A stretch of 64,000 nucleotides of DNA, taken from Ligula intestinalis. Its lineage: Eukaryota > Platyhelminthes > Cestoda > Diphyllobothriidea > Diphyllobothriidae. Positions 20,741 to 30,364 of this stretch are shown piece by piece. The stretch's first letter is position 1; every line of letters begins with the position of its first letter. Both the position numbers and the translations under genes were made by a program. A model generated the notes under the pieces. The model did no database searches. It saw only the letters and a program-made list of their open reading frames with translations, and was not told where the DNA came from. The stretch is from positions 12,047,880-12,111,879 of the forward strand of contig JAYGXS010000002.1 in the NCBI GenBank assembly GCA_036362985.1, given 5' to 3'.

Positions 20741-21175
20741 TTTATCTGAAGTAGCCCCACTCTTAACTGCTGTCAACCAAGCACATTCGTCCATTAAGTT
20801 TACGTTGGAGGAAGAAACGTCAGGTTCCTCTCTCCCTTAGACTGCTCTTATCGACTTCTCCCCTACTCGCACGACTCACTTGTACGAAAACACGAACACC
20901 TTTTACCTTGTACTCCGTTCTCATATAAATGTACTGGTCTGACGAGAATTTATCGAAGTTATACGTACGCTCGCCAATCTAGTCTTCTGAAGTAGAATAA
21001 CAAAGTCTTTTGGCCAACTAGGGCCCTACCTATACAAAGAGACGCAGAAAAAACCATTGGCACTGTAAATGAAGTCTTCTTAAGGCTGGGGTATTCCGTT
21101 CAAGTAAATGACAAGTGCTTGATTGACACCAGCACCAGCATTGCGCCAAATAAAACCATTGGTGATGCAGTTGTG
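20741..21175 (+). pseudogene. Degraded PLE reverse-transcriptase-end fragment
   Basis: Scattered frames resemble the part of PLE proteins between the polymerase and the nuclease: VNQAHSSIKFTLEEET (compare AHPSIQFTLKMET in the element at 24.9 kb), a segment with PFSYK and EVFLRLGYS. Multiple frame changes. It is opposite in strand to the adjacent fragment at 19.9-20.5 kb. Confidence 0.55.
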
Positions 21176-21369
21176 CATATTTGGAAGCCGTAGGCCATCT
21201 TGGCGTACGAGAATAATTCTTTTATTCAACCAGGGATCGCCTGTCACTGGATGTAATTCGACATCCTCCTCCTCAGCCAGTTATTCTCCTCCGCTTTACC
21301 TGCTTCTGCAGTTGGTGAGCGTATAGTGACCATGTTCCCCGTGCAGCGCCAAAACTTTGATCTCTCACG

Positions 21370-21517
21370 ACGGGGCGCAAATGCGCACATATAGGCATAA
21401 CACGGTCTGCTCTGGCCAATCATCTCTCTGACTCTCACAGAGGCTGCTTTGTAGACGACTATGAAGACCCCACACTCTCCCACTTCAGAGACCGGCCCTC
21501 ACGGCCGGACGCAGGCC
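21370..21517 (+). repeat. LTR middle fragment
   Basis: CTCTGGCCAATCATCTCTC and CACGGCCGGACGCAGGCCTG match the middle of the LTR at 826-1235. It stops exactly where a new LTR begins, suggesting that the second LTR inserted into this one or that the two recombined. Confidence 0.55.
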
Positions 21518-22018
21518 TGTAGTGATCGCTGCTGTCTGACGCCCTCCTAATTATTGACGCCACAGACGAGGCCACTCAGACGATAGGACTTCGCGCGAAG
21601 GCTGTTTTCGGTGTGCCTCGGGCCAGACGCACTGACGCGTGACCTACTAACACGCCCACGCCGGTGCGTTACCTCGCGCGGTCCAACCAATGACCTTCAA
21701 GGCCGCATAAGACAGGCAGCCAACGGTGGCCATTCGAAGGTCTGCCCCCAGACATCACTCCGGATTCCGTCCCCGAGCGAGGCGGACGCAGGCAGCGTCG
21801 TTGGCCGCTGTGACGAGCCCACGGTCACACACGGCCCTCACGGTCGAACACCATGCCAGACCGAGTGGTAACTTCTTCCTTACTCTTATTTACACAATGT
21901 ATTTTTCCTACCACTCTGGCCTTCCCAAGACTCATCTCTCTCCCCCACCTAAGGAACCTGGCCTGGAAGATCGCACTGGCAAGGGTTTTGCCTCTTAAGC
22001 TAACCCCCCCCTGTGATA
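21518..22018 (+). repeat. LTR, longest copy, CsRn1-like
   Basis: Starts TGTAGTGATCGCTGCTGTC, contains AATGACCTTCAAGGCCGC, CAGACATCACTCCGGATTCC, CACTCTGGCCTTCCCAAGAC and ends AAGATCGCACTGGC to CTGTGATA. About 500 bases. No direct 4-base duplication at its borders. Confidence 0.85.
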
Positions 22019-22019
22019 A

Positions 22020-22510
22020 CAGCGCCATGTGAATGGAGGTTTTCTTCAGCCTGTATCTTTGACCACGACGGTGCAGGAAATTCAGGTCTTGAAGATTAGT
22101 CACCGTGCAGCGTTCTCAAACCACTTCTGAAATTTTCAGGGTACAGGTATGGTAACTTCAGCGGCCGTCGCGGGACAAGCATCCCACCAACTTTTCTAGC
22201 TGTGCTGAATATCTCTATCCAACAGCAGCAAAATGGGTTCAGAGTTCGGGGTTCGGCTTTTTGAGAGTTCTGATCTGCTTTCAATCATGTTCCGTCTTAT
22301 CGTCATCGTCAGCTTCATTAGAGCCGTTGTGGTGCGTTCCATCACTGGCGCCCACGCCACGCAAGGGGTAATTTGAGCACAACCTGCTTCTCGGACAACC
22401 AATCCCAGGCGTCCACAAATTGCCATCACCCAAGTAAATGATCAAGCGGCCAGTGACTCGCTCTCGCATGGCGTTTATTGATTCAGGTCCTCATCACCCC
22501 GGTGGACAGA
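22020..22510. other. Unassigned stretch
   Basis: No gene or shared repeat recognised. Confidence 0.4.
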
Positions 22511-22512
22511 AG

Positions 22513-22697
22513 TGTAGTGACTAGCTCCACACGAAGTGCACTTGTGAAGGCTTACCGTGACTAGCTCAAGACGAAGTGCACTTTGGGAACGCTTGCTGCT
22601 TCCGGCGTCTGGAATAGCCAATCACAGGCCGGCTAACACAGACCTCAATACGGTTTCTGCTATGAGGCATCACTCCGGACTCCGGCCCACCTACAGT
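22513..22697 (+). repeat. LTR 5' half, short subfamily
   Basis: Starts TGTAGTGACTAGCTCCACAC and shows both copies of the 41-base 5' unit before AGCCAATCACAGGCCGGC. It is cut off soon after CATCACTCCGGACTCC. Confidence 0.85.
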
Positions 22698-22969
22698 TCA
22701 AAGTTCGCCACTCACGAAAAATTGGGTCGGATTGAGTAAAACGAATTCAACCCAAAACCCTGTCAGAAGGAGTTCATTGGCTTTGCCCTCTGTTCCCGGT
22801 AACGTGGCCGATGCCAATCGACAGGAATCAGTTTATCTGTCTTCAGAATGAAATACAGAACCTTGCTTGCTATTGTACGGACACAGGCGTTGTTAGTAGG
22901 GAAAAATATTGCCCAACAGAGTGAACGACTCAGTGAGTCAATCGTTTGTGTAATATTGGCGTGAAGTCC

Positions 22970-23357
22970 TATTGCGAGGGGTTAGGTAAACAAATTAAAC
23001 CCTTGCCGGTGAGATCTTAACGTCCGTTTCCTTAGGAGAAGCGAAGATGGTGGGAGGCCAGAGTTTAAGTGAGAGCTCATTCTGTACAGAAGAAGTGGGA
23101 AAATAGCTAGGAGGCAGTTGACACTCGGACTGGCATGCATCCGACCGTCGGGGGGCCTGCCTCCGAGGTGTGAGAGCGCGGGCTCTTCACAGCAGCCAAC
23201 AGCGCTGCCTTTGTGTGAATCAGCCTCGGGAGCTGATTGATCAGACCAAACTGGGGTAGGCTGACATCGGGGCGCACATGCCCACTGATGCCCGAGGTCA
23301 GCGTATGAGCGTCAGTGTTTGCATGCATTGGACGGAAGTAGGGTTAGTGTCACTGCA
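22970..23357 (-). repeat. LTR, minus strand
   Basis: Minus strand starts TGCAGTGACACTAACC and ends CCTAACCCCTCGCAATA. Central blocks CTTCTGTACAGAATGAG and AAACGGACGTTAAGATC are diverged. The flanks GTCC (left) and GTCT (right) could be a decayed 4-base target duplication. Confidence 0.75.
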
Positions 23358-23359
23358 GT

Positions 23360-23750
23360 CTCTGTTATGACAAATCCGTACTGACGGCGAAAGTCACCCC
23401 AGTATTGTTACGGTCTTCCTCGCGAAGGCTGCCCTGAAAGACAGTGCAGTCTGTGCCTATTTCTTTCGGCTCTAGTTTTTGAGAGCCAAATCTCGCTGGT
23501 GGGGTCTAGATCCCTATAGTAGGGAGGGGGCGAGGCTGTTGTCTTATACAATGTTGCAACCGTACGTTTAGTGCCTTCGAGCCACGGCCGGACTCGGGAA
23601 GACAGCATAATGGCCCACGGTTATTGAGGTCTCACCTTCTGTCCTCTTCCACAAGGCGGGAGGTAAGGAGGATGGTTTTTATGACCGCTCAAACAGGAGC
23701 GGAAACCAGGAGCCGCCCACAATACATGTGGTTGTGCACCAAATGCCTCG
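23360..23750. other. Unassigned stretch
   Basis: No gene seen. Contains the short inverted sequence around GATCCCTATAGTAGGGAGG. Confidence 0.35.
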
Positions 23751-23754
23751 GAAA

Positions 23755-23945
23755 TAAGGTTTAGGATTAAGGTGAGGATGGTGGTTCCGTATAATGCTAG
23801 GTTGGGGTTAAGGTCAGAGTTGGGGGTTAGGGTAAGGAGTTTGTTGAGGCTTGAGATTTGGGTGCGTGTTAACTGTGAGGTCTAGAGTTAGGGTTTGAAT
23901 TAAGGTTGCAGGTTAGTGTTATGCTAGACGTAGGGTTCAGACACA
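23755..23945 (+). repeat. Degenerate TTAGGG/TTAAGG-rich tract
   Basis: The segment is full of GGTTAGGG-, GGATTAAGG- and GTTAGGGTTTGA-like words without a strict period. Flatworm telomeres are TTAGGG, so an eroded interstitial telomere-like tract is possible; simple GT/TA-rich drift is the alternative. Weaker similar sequence occurs near 16975-17050 and, inverted, 38010-38090. Confidence 0.35.
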
Positions 23946-24154
23946 GGAATGTTTATCCTGTAATTAATCGCAAGGTTGACTAAGTTAGGTAAGCAGGACA
24001 TTCCATTTCCCGTGGTTAGATATTTAATTTAGGTCCCATATCCCGACAAGCCCACACAGGTAGCCTGTTCTGCCCTCATATGGTAGCAAATCGGATCTTC
24101 ATTAGAGTTTTTACTTGAAGTTTCGAAATTTTTTATATTTATGAAATTTTAAGA

Positions 24155-24205
24155 GTAATTCGCGAGCATACGTATACTTTCAATAAATTCTCATCAGGCC
24201 ATTAC
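24155..24205 (-). ncRNA. Candidate hammerhead ribozyme at a PLE end
   Basis: On the minus strand the order is stem I 5' strand GTAATGGC, core CTGATGA, a two-pair stem II with loop (GAATTTATT), core GAAA, stem III GTATACGTATGC (four pairs around ACGT), then TC (the cleavage dinucleotide) and the stem I 3' strand GCGAATTAC. Stem I gives two pairs, a small internal loop and five more pairs (GTAAT with ATTAC). All invariant hammerhead residues are present. The flank 24206-24305 looks like a PLE 3' UTR in minus orientation, so the motif would be in the sense of that element. Published work reports hammerheads in PLEs. The weak stem II is the main doubt. Confidence 0.65.
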
Positions 24206-24305
24206 ACTTATATGGGAAGGGCGTAAAGCGTAAAAGGTAAATTGTAGGTAAATTACGTTCAGCGCTACAAGCAAATTAGTCCAGGGGATAGGGGATCGCA
24301 CAGAA

Positions 24306-25990
24306 GAAATAGAGGCCCAATTGACTGACTGCTTACGAAGACTCCACACGGGAGGTTTCATAAGCGACTGGGACTTCGAAGGCCTCCAACCAGTAGGCAC
24401 GCACATCCCCGTTTATATGGTCTACCAAAGATCCATGAGGATGGCCTGCCAGTTCGTCCGATTCTGGACATGCGCAATTCACCGTATAATGGGAAAGCGA
24501 AATGGTTGGCGGCGAAATCCAAGCCTTTGCAGCATCAACTGGTACCACGGAGCTATCGAGACACGTTTGAATTTATCGATGATATCGATGATGTGAACTT
24601 AAACGGCACGAGAATGTTCTCCTTAGACGTCTCCTCGCTGTTCACGAACGTCCCGGTTACCGGGACAGTCGAAAACATCTGAAATTCCTATTGAGCAATA
24701 AACTAGAACAAGGAATACCGACGAATGCACTAAAGGAACTACTACTGAAGTGCACAATAAATGTGAAGTTCCGTTTTGACAGCCAAATATACAGACAAAT
24801 CGATGATGTTGCCATGGGCTCGCCTCTGGGGGCTCTCCTGGCTGACATATTCATGGGCAAGCTGGAAAAACGTCAACTTAGCGATCAGATCCGCAAGTTA
24901 AAACAGTACGGTCACTAAGTGGATGATATCTTCATGATCGCCACAAACGAAAACGATAGCGACGCAATCTTAAGCGCGTTCAATCAAGCCCATCCATCCA
25001 TACAGTTCACGTTGAAGATGGAAACAGCAGGTTCTCTCCCCTTCCTGGACGTCCTCCTTAGTCGTAGCCCCGACGGAAGCGTCCGAAGGAGCGTGTGTAT
25101 AAATAAAACCTGGTCTGGACAACATACGGACTTTAACAGTTTCGTACCCCTCCAAAAGAAGCGAAATCTAGTTCGCTGCTTGATGCAAAGAGCTAGAAAA
25201 ATTTGCTCTGAAGACACCATTGAAGAGGAACTCAAGAAAATCCAGGACTTACTGCGTGAGAACGGATATCCTGAGCAATTTATTACCAAGAATAAAGCTG
25301 CCAAAAAAATAAAGCCCACAACACTCACTGAAAAGAAGAAAACATTATTTCTCAAAGTGCCCTTTCAAGGAGACGCGACAGGTGAACTCCTGAAAAGACG
25401 CCTTGATGAGGCCGTGTCAAGAACTTTCCCTGCAGCGAGATTTCGGGTACTATTCTCAAATAACCCAGTCTTCCATGGGGAAGGTAAGGGCAGGTTACCG
25501 ACTCAGACCACCTCCATGTGCATCTACTCCTTTGCTTGCTCCTGCGGCGCAGGTTACATTGGTCACACGAGTCGGCGCCTATCCAAAAGAATAAAGGAAC
25601 ACGTCTTGCAATGGCTATGGAAGGGTGAATTCAATACCACCAGAACCATCAACAGCTCTATTCTAGCGCACATGGTGGATTCCGGACATCAGGTGGACCC
25701 CAACGAAGCCTTCAGGGTGATCTACAAGGTCCCACCAAGCTACCCTAAGTCACTGGGTCAGCTCCTGCTGGCAACAGCAGAAGGAACTGCTATCCGGTTG
25801 AGGAAGCCAATTTTGCGCGCGCAGAAGAACCTGCTGCAAGCCCCAAGCTTAGCATGGCCAACAGCCACCTAGCTACCGGCATTTTTCCCCGAGCTTCCTC
25901 TCTTCCTTCCCCCCCTTCTCCCTAAGTACCGCTTAATTAGCCCTTGTTATCACCTCACCCCCTCTCCTATCCATTGGACTAACGTAATTT
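24306..25990 (+). pseudogene. Penelope-like element: reverse transcriptase and GIY-YIG nuclease, inactivated
   Basis: The best-preserved coding remnant in the window. Motifs in order: LYGLPKIHEDGLPVRPI (24411-24462), the palm motif DVSSLFTNVP (about 24625-24655), MGSPLGALLADIF (about 24813), the YVDD box with the first residue changed to a stop (24916-24918), then a 317-residue open frame (24919-25872) with SIQFTLKMETAGSLPFLDV near its start and the GIY-YIG domain from residue 200 (CIYSFACSCGAGYIG, RIKEHV). The start of the protein is missing, single-base losses shift the frame near 24410 and 24681. A C-rich 3' UTR runs to about 25990. Family: the Penelope/Poseidon-like group of PLEs common in flatworms. 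Confidence 0.93.
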
Positions 25991-26029
25991 AACGCTGCGA
26001 AAATCCCCATTCGATAATTCAGAAGGACA

Positions 26030-26095
26030 GTTGGCGAGCATACGTATACTTTCGATAAATTCTCTTCGGGCCATTACATTTATATGGAAGGGGAA
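26030..26095 (-). ncRNA. Decayed hammerhead-like motif, second copy
   Basis: Same layout as 24155-24205: GTAATGGC, stem II with a better G-C closing pair (GAATTTATC), GAAA, stem III GTATACGTATGC, TC and GCCAACTG, which pairs four bases with ATGGC. The catalytic box is CCGAAGA instead of CTGATGA, so activity is not expected. It directly follows the 3' UTR of the minus-strand PLE fragment at 26115-26452, as the PLE model predicts. Confidence 0.6.
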
Positions 26096-26114
26096 GGTAC
26101 AGGGTGACAAGCAA

Positions 26115-26452
26115 TCAATTAATTATCGTTCTAATCAACTTAGTCTTGGGAATGGGGGCTTGGGGTTTGGGTTGATAAAAAGGGGGTAGTGACAGGGTAA
26201 TAAGAAGAGGCAGGGGGGAAAGAACGCGTCAAAAATGCTGGTAGTTCTGTGGCCGTTGGCCATGGTAGGCTTGGGGCCTGAAGAAAGTTCTTTTGCGCGC
26301 ACAACACCGGCTTCATCAGGCGAATGGCCGTGGCTTCTGCTGTTGCCAGCAGCCGTTGACCCAGGGACTTCGGGTAATCTGGTGAGACCTTGTAGATCAC
26401 CTTAAAGGCTTCGTTCGGGTCAACACGGTGTCCAGAGTCCACCATATGAGCT
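26115..26452 (-). pseudogene. PLE nuclease C-terminal fragment and 3' UTR
   Basis: The frame 26140-26445 reads MVDSGHRVDPNEAFKVIYK, LLATAEATAIRL and APSLPWPTAT, nearly the same as the end of the plus-strand element 0.5 kb away. It begins at the equivalent of the last third of the GIY-YIG domain and is cut by a LINE fragment. Together the two PLE pieces form an inverted (tail-to-tail) arrangement. Confidence 0.9.
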
Positions 26453-26454
26453 CA

Positions 26455-26975
26455 TATAGTAAAAGGTCATAGAATACTCAAAGTTAAAACTTTACACGGC
26501 ATCCACATCTGTTATGGAGACAAGTCAGCTTTAAACTTCTTAATTTCCATTTCTTCACACGTGAGGTCGCGTGCTAGGAATGGGAGTTACAGAGTGCTGG
26601 TATTCCGAGTTACGGTGGCAAGGTATACGGCAGAAGTTTCGGCGCATAGTACGGGAGGAATTTGCAGCCATTAGTTCGGAATGGAGAGAGTGAGCGACCT
26701 CACTAAGGATGCGGTCAGCAACTTGCTTGACTGTTTAATAGTTGCTGTTGTATTATAATGTAAGCTTAGAAATATAGGAAACAGCAGCAGCTGAAGAGAG
26801 CATTCGGAGGATGGGGTAAAAATGACCAGTTCTTTTTTCATTAAAGCTGGAATAATAACTGGATAGGAGTAACGAATGAGGGGGAGAATGCAGGTATCTA
26901 TAAAAAGGGCTTACTGTGTGCGAGATGAACGCAGACGGCGGATATGATACAAAAGTTTACAGATTTTAATAAAAT
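26455..26975 (-). pseudogene. CR1-type LINE 3' fragment
   Basis: Minus-strand copy of the same C-terminal region and 3' UTR as 17045-17665 and 27990-28480 (CATTCGGAGGATGGGG, GGTCATTTTTACCCC, CTGTCTCCATAACAGATG). Frames are broken throughout. Confidence 0.8.
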
Positions 26976-26977
26976 GT

Positions 26978-27044
26978 CAATTACTGTGTCCACCTCTTAG
27001 TCAAGAATGGACCATTGCTTTTTGTGGGCCGCGTTCACAGTCTG
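26978..27044 (+). repeat. 65-base duplicated LINE segment, first copy
   Basis: AATTACTGTGTCCACCTC, GTCAAGAATGGACCATTGC and ACAGTCTGTT repeat at 27325-27388, where they lead into the LINE reverse transcriptase frame. The two copies flank the 280-base repeat D. Confidence 0.65.
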
Positions 27045-27325
27045 TTTTGGCCAGCGACTGCCGCCATTGTGCCTTTGTTCGACGCCACGCGCACCAGGGT
27101 TATCCGTCTTCACTGCGAACACTCACAGCAGCTAACGAGGTGTCCTTACAGGCTGAGCAACCGCATTGGCCGACTGTCACCGGAAATCTATGGTTGACCT
27201 TGCATCAGGTAACGCGACTCAGTTGCCTCTGGGCGCATGAGCTTTGTTCTTGTACCGATAAATCCATCAAAACAGCGGGCAACTTTTACTCGCTGTCTGG
27301 TCTACCAGAACTTCTCCTAACCGGG
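27045..27325 (+). repeat. Repeat D, copy 1
   Basis: GCCATTGTGCCTTTGTTCG, GGTGTCCTTACAGGCTG, GACTGTCACCGGAAAT and CGCGACTCAGTTGCCTC recur in the same order and strand at 28495-28805. Class unknown; no coding frame is shared. Confidence 0.75.
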
Positions 27326-28480
27326 TGAATTACTGCGCCCACCTTTTTGTCAAGAATGGACCATTGCTTTTTGTGAGTTGCATTGACAGTCTTTAATACG
27401 ATCCCACGCCATATTCTTCTTAATAAAACTTCTGCATGCGGCTCTCCCGGCTGGGCTGTCTCTTGGCTTGGGGACTGCTTCACTTCCCGCCCTCAGTTCG
27501 TTCAGGGTGGTAAGCGAAAATCCACGCTCCTCCCCAACATCTATGGAGTCCTCCAAGGTTCTACATTATCCCCTCACCTCTCCTGCCTCCAAACTGGCGA
27601 CCCAGGATCGCCAAATGAATGTTTTTACGTTAAATCTGCTGATGATATGGCTGTTGGCCATCCTCTCAAGGGTCAGATACATCCCCAAGTACTGAAGGAT
27701 GGCCTGGACCACGTCTCAGCATGGGCGTCAGCAAATGGCCTTCTACTTAACGACCAGAAGTCAGTCCGATGTGTCTTTCGATTGCGGCTCTCCTCCAGTC
27801 ATGAATCCACTGACATTCCGCCAAATGAGGTATCCTCTTTCCGGTACCTTGGTGTTACTCTAGCATCTAAACTCTCACTTGCTCTTCATATTGAAGGCCT
27901 TTTTATTAAAATCCGCAAATTTTTATATTATATCCACCGTTTGCGTTCATATTGCACACCGCAAGCCCTAATCTGGTGATTTATAGATGCCTGTGTTCTC
28001 CCCCACATTATTTACTGTTATCCAGTTATTCTTCCACCTTCTTTAAAAAAGACCTGGTCATTTTTAAACGCATCCTCTGAATGCCCTCTTCAACTACTGG
28101 TGTTTCCTATCTTTTTTAGGCTACAGCGACACTTTGAAGCGGTCAAGCAATTTGCTGATCTCGATAAGGTCGGTCACCCTCTCCACTCCAAAATAATGGC
28201 CGCGAAGTCTTGCCGTACTACGCGCCGAAGTTTTCGTCCTATGTCTTGCCGTACATCGGCATATCAGCACTCTGTATTTCCATTCCTAGCATGCTACCTC
28301 ACATTGAAGAAACGGAAATTGAGAAGTTGAAAGCCTGTCTCCATAATAGCTGTGGGTATCGTGTAGACCTTTAACTTTGAATATTTTATGATTCTTTACC
28401 TTACCTTGTGCCTTGCAAGCCGTGAGTGAGCCATTTTTTGCTGAAAATTTCGGATATTACCTTTAAAATAAAGCCTTTCT
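27326..28480 (+). pseudogene. CR1-type LINE: reverse transcriptase palm to 3' UTR, inactivated
   Basis: The 198-residue frame 27383-27979 starts at FNTIPRHILLNK and contains GVLQGSTLSP (residues 55-64) and SADDMAVGH (residues 85-93, ADD retained, the preceding aromatic residue replaced by S), then LLLNDQKS and SSFRYLGVTLAS, the order of LINE polymerase motifs. A TGA at 27977-27979 ends the frame while similarity continues (FIDACVLPHI) and shifts frame before 28100-28330 (CRTTRRSFRPMSCRT). N-terminal endonuclease and fingers are missing. Three minus-strand relatives lie within 11 kb. Confidence 0.88.
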
Positions 28481-28494
28481 TACTTTGTCACGTT

Positions 28495-28805
28495 TTGGCC
28501 GGCGGCCGCCGTCATTGTGCCTTTGTTCGACGCCAGGCACACCAAGGTTACCCATTCGCCTTCACTGCAAACACTCGCAGCAACTGACGGGGTGTCCTTA
28601 CAGGCTGGCCAACCGCTTTGGCTGACTGTCACCGGAAATATATGGTCGACCTTGCCTCATCACCTAATGCGACTCAGTTGCCTCCTCTGAGCACACGGCC
28701 TTTGTTCTTGGTCCGATAGACCCACCGGACAACTTTAACGCGCTGTCTGGCCTACACGCACGAAGACTCAGTCATGCCAAAACTTGTCCCGATCGGGTCA
28801 GCGAA
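28495..28805 (+). repeat. Repeat D, copy 2
   Basis: Direct repeat of 27045-27325, diverged, beginning right after the LINE 3' UTR. With copy 1 it brackets the LINE. Confidence 0.75.
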
Positions 28806-28844
28806 CACCTTCACTTGAAGGAACAGGGCAAAGAGAGGGACAGA

Positions 28845-29224
28845 GAAAAATGCTCTTTATTTTGGCATTGGTATCCAAAATTTTCAGCAAAAATAACCAA
28901 GGGCTACCTTAACAAAATATTCCGAAACCTAGAGGTCTTCCAAGCATCCACACATATTATAGAGAAAATTTTAATCCTAACTCCTGGATTTCCGTTTCTT
29001 TTTACGTTATGAAGCGTGCTATGAATAGGAGTACAGAGTGTTGATATGCCGATTTACTGCAGGAAGCTTCGGGGCATAGACTTCGCAGTAATCAACTAAG
29101 AGGGGAGCGAATGAAAAAGTACATCAAGAATGCGATCAGCCAATTGCTTGACCGTTGCTTAGTTTTGCTGCATTATAATATCAACTGAAAATCATAGGGG
29201 AGTTTAGTTTTTCTGCAGCTGAGG
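28845..29224 (-). pseudogene. CR1-type LINE 3' fragment, left piece
   Basis: Minus strand: the 3' UTR (GCTGAAAATTTTGGATACC) and part of the C-terminal region. Homology breaks at CTGCAGCTGAGG and resumes at 29703 after a solo LTR. Confidence 0.8.
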
Positions 29225-29241
29225 CGCCTCGGACGAAGTTA

Positions 29242-29702
29242 CGTCGTGACAATCATAGCCGCCCAGTCGCGCTCGAGCCAGCGTAATGGCCCATGTTCGC
29301 GTGCGACGCGCAACCTTTGCCCTCGCGCGCCTGGGGTGGACACACGCACTCCAGACTGGTCGGGCCAATCACCACCCTCAGGTTGACGCACACAAAGCCC
29401 CTTTGGGTCCTCGTGACAATTTCCACGCTGACGAACATACCGGAATCCGCCCCGACCGGTAGCAGACGCAGGGATCGCCGTTGGCCGCTGTGACGACCTC
29501 GCATTCTCGCACGGCCCTCACGGTCGGAAGCCATGTCAGACCTAGTGGCAAATTCCTCTTAACTATTTTCCAATCCTTTTGTACTGAATACATTGTTTCT
29601 AACAATCTGGCTTTTCCAGGCCTACCCGCTTCTCCTAAGGAATCGGGCCTGGAAGGTCGCAGCCGTTAGGATTAACCTTATTAGACTTATAAGTCCTCGA
29701 TA
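29242..29702 (+). repeat. Solo LTR inserted in a LINE
   Basis: Starts CGTCGTGACAATC, has GGGCCAATCACC, CGCTGACGAACATACCGGA and CACGGCCCTCACGGTCGG blocks and ends CGGGCCTGGAAGGTCGCAGC to CTCGATA. An extra 17 bases lie between the LINE break and the LTR start; no clear target duplication. Confidence 0.85.
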
Positions 29703-29895
29703 AGAGCATTCGGAGGGTGCGTTTAAAAATCAACAAGTATTTTTAAGAAAGGCTGGAAAAATAACCAGAGAGCAGTAGAGAATGAGTGAGAGGGGATTGC
29801 AGGCATCTATAAATCGCTAGATTAGGACTCAGGGTGGGTGTGGTATGAACGTAGAAAACGAATTTTACGAATTCTAATGAAGAGGGTTTCAATAT
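29703..29895 (-). pseudogene. CR1-type LINE 3' fragment, right piece
   Basis: AGAGCATTCGGAGGGTGCG and TTTTTAAACGCACCCTCC-type sequence continues the fragment at 28845-29224 as judged against 26770-26900. The fragment ends near 29895 with AATCTAGCGATTTATAG on the minus strand. Confidence 0.8.
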
Positions 29896-29899
29896 GACG

Positions 29900-30360
29900 A
29901 GTAGAGGGTCGTAATCGGAAAACGCACAAGACGGCTTTCTGGCTGATCAGGTCAGATTTTTATATGGAGCATGCATCTCGTTATGGTGTTTTCTGTATAC
30001 TTCTCATGGTTGTAGCGTCTTCCACTTCGGCCGTCAGGCCGCGCAGGAGATCACGCGATCACACTTCGCGACCTGCCAATCACAGGCGTGCACAGACTTA
30101 TCGACAAATCAGCTGATCAAGCAGCCAGTGACTCACTGTTGCATGATATGTACGCATTCACGCCCACACGACGCGAGCGGACATACGCTCGCGCATAGCC
30201 AGACATTGCCACACTACCGGCTACTTAGTTTCTGTACAGATTACACTTCGACCTAGAATTCGTGTAACATGCCGACATATGCGAAATATTGATACTTTCT
30301 TGCTAATCGGCGTTGAGTGAGGTTGAAATACTGATTACCGTGTTGTCTATTTTGAAGTCA
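29900..30360. other. Unassigned stretch
   Basis: No gene recognised. CGCATGATTCACG-like and GCGTGTGCACAG words recall LTR middle parts (30040-30240), but no LTR end is visible. Confidence 0.35.
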
Positions 30361-30364
30361 TTTC

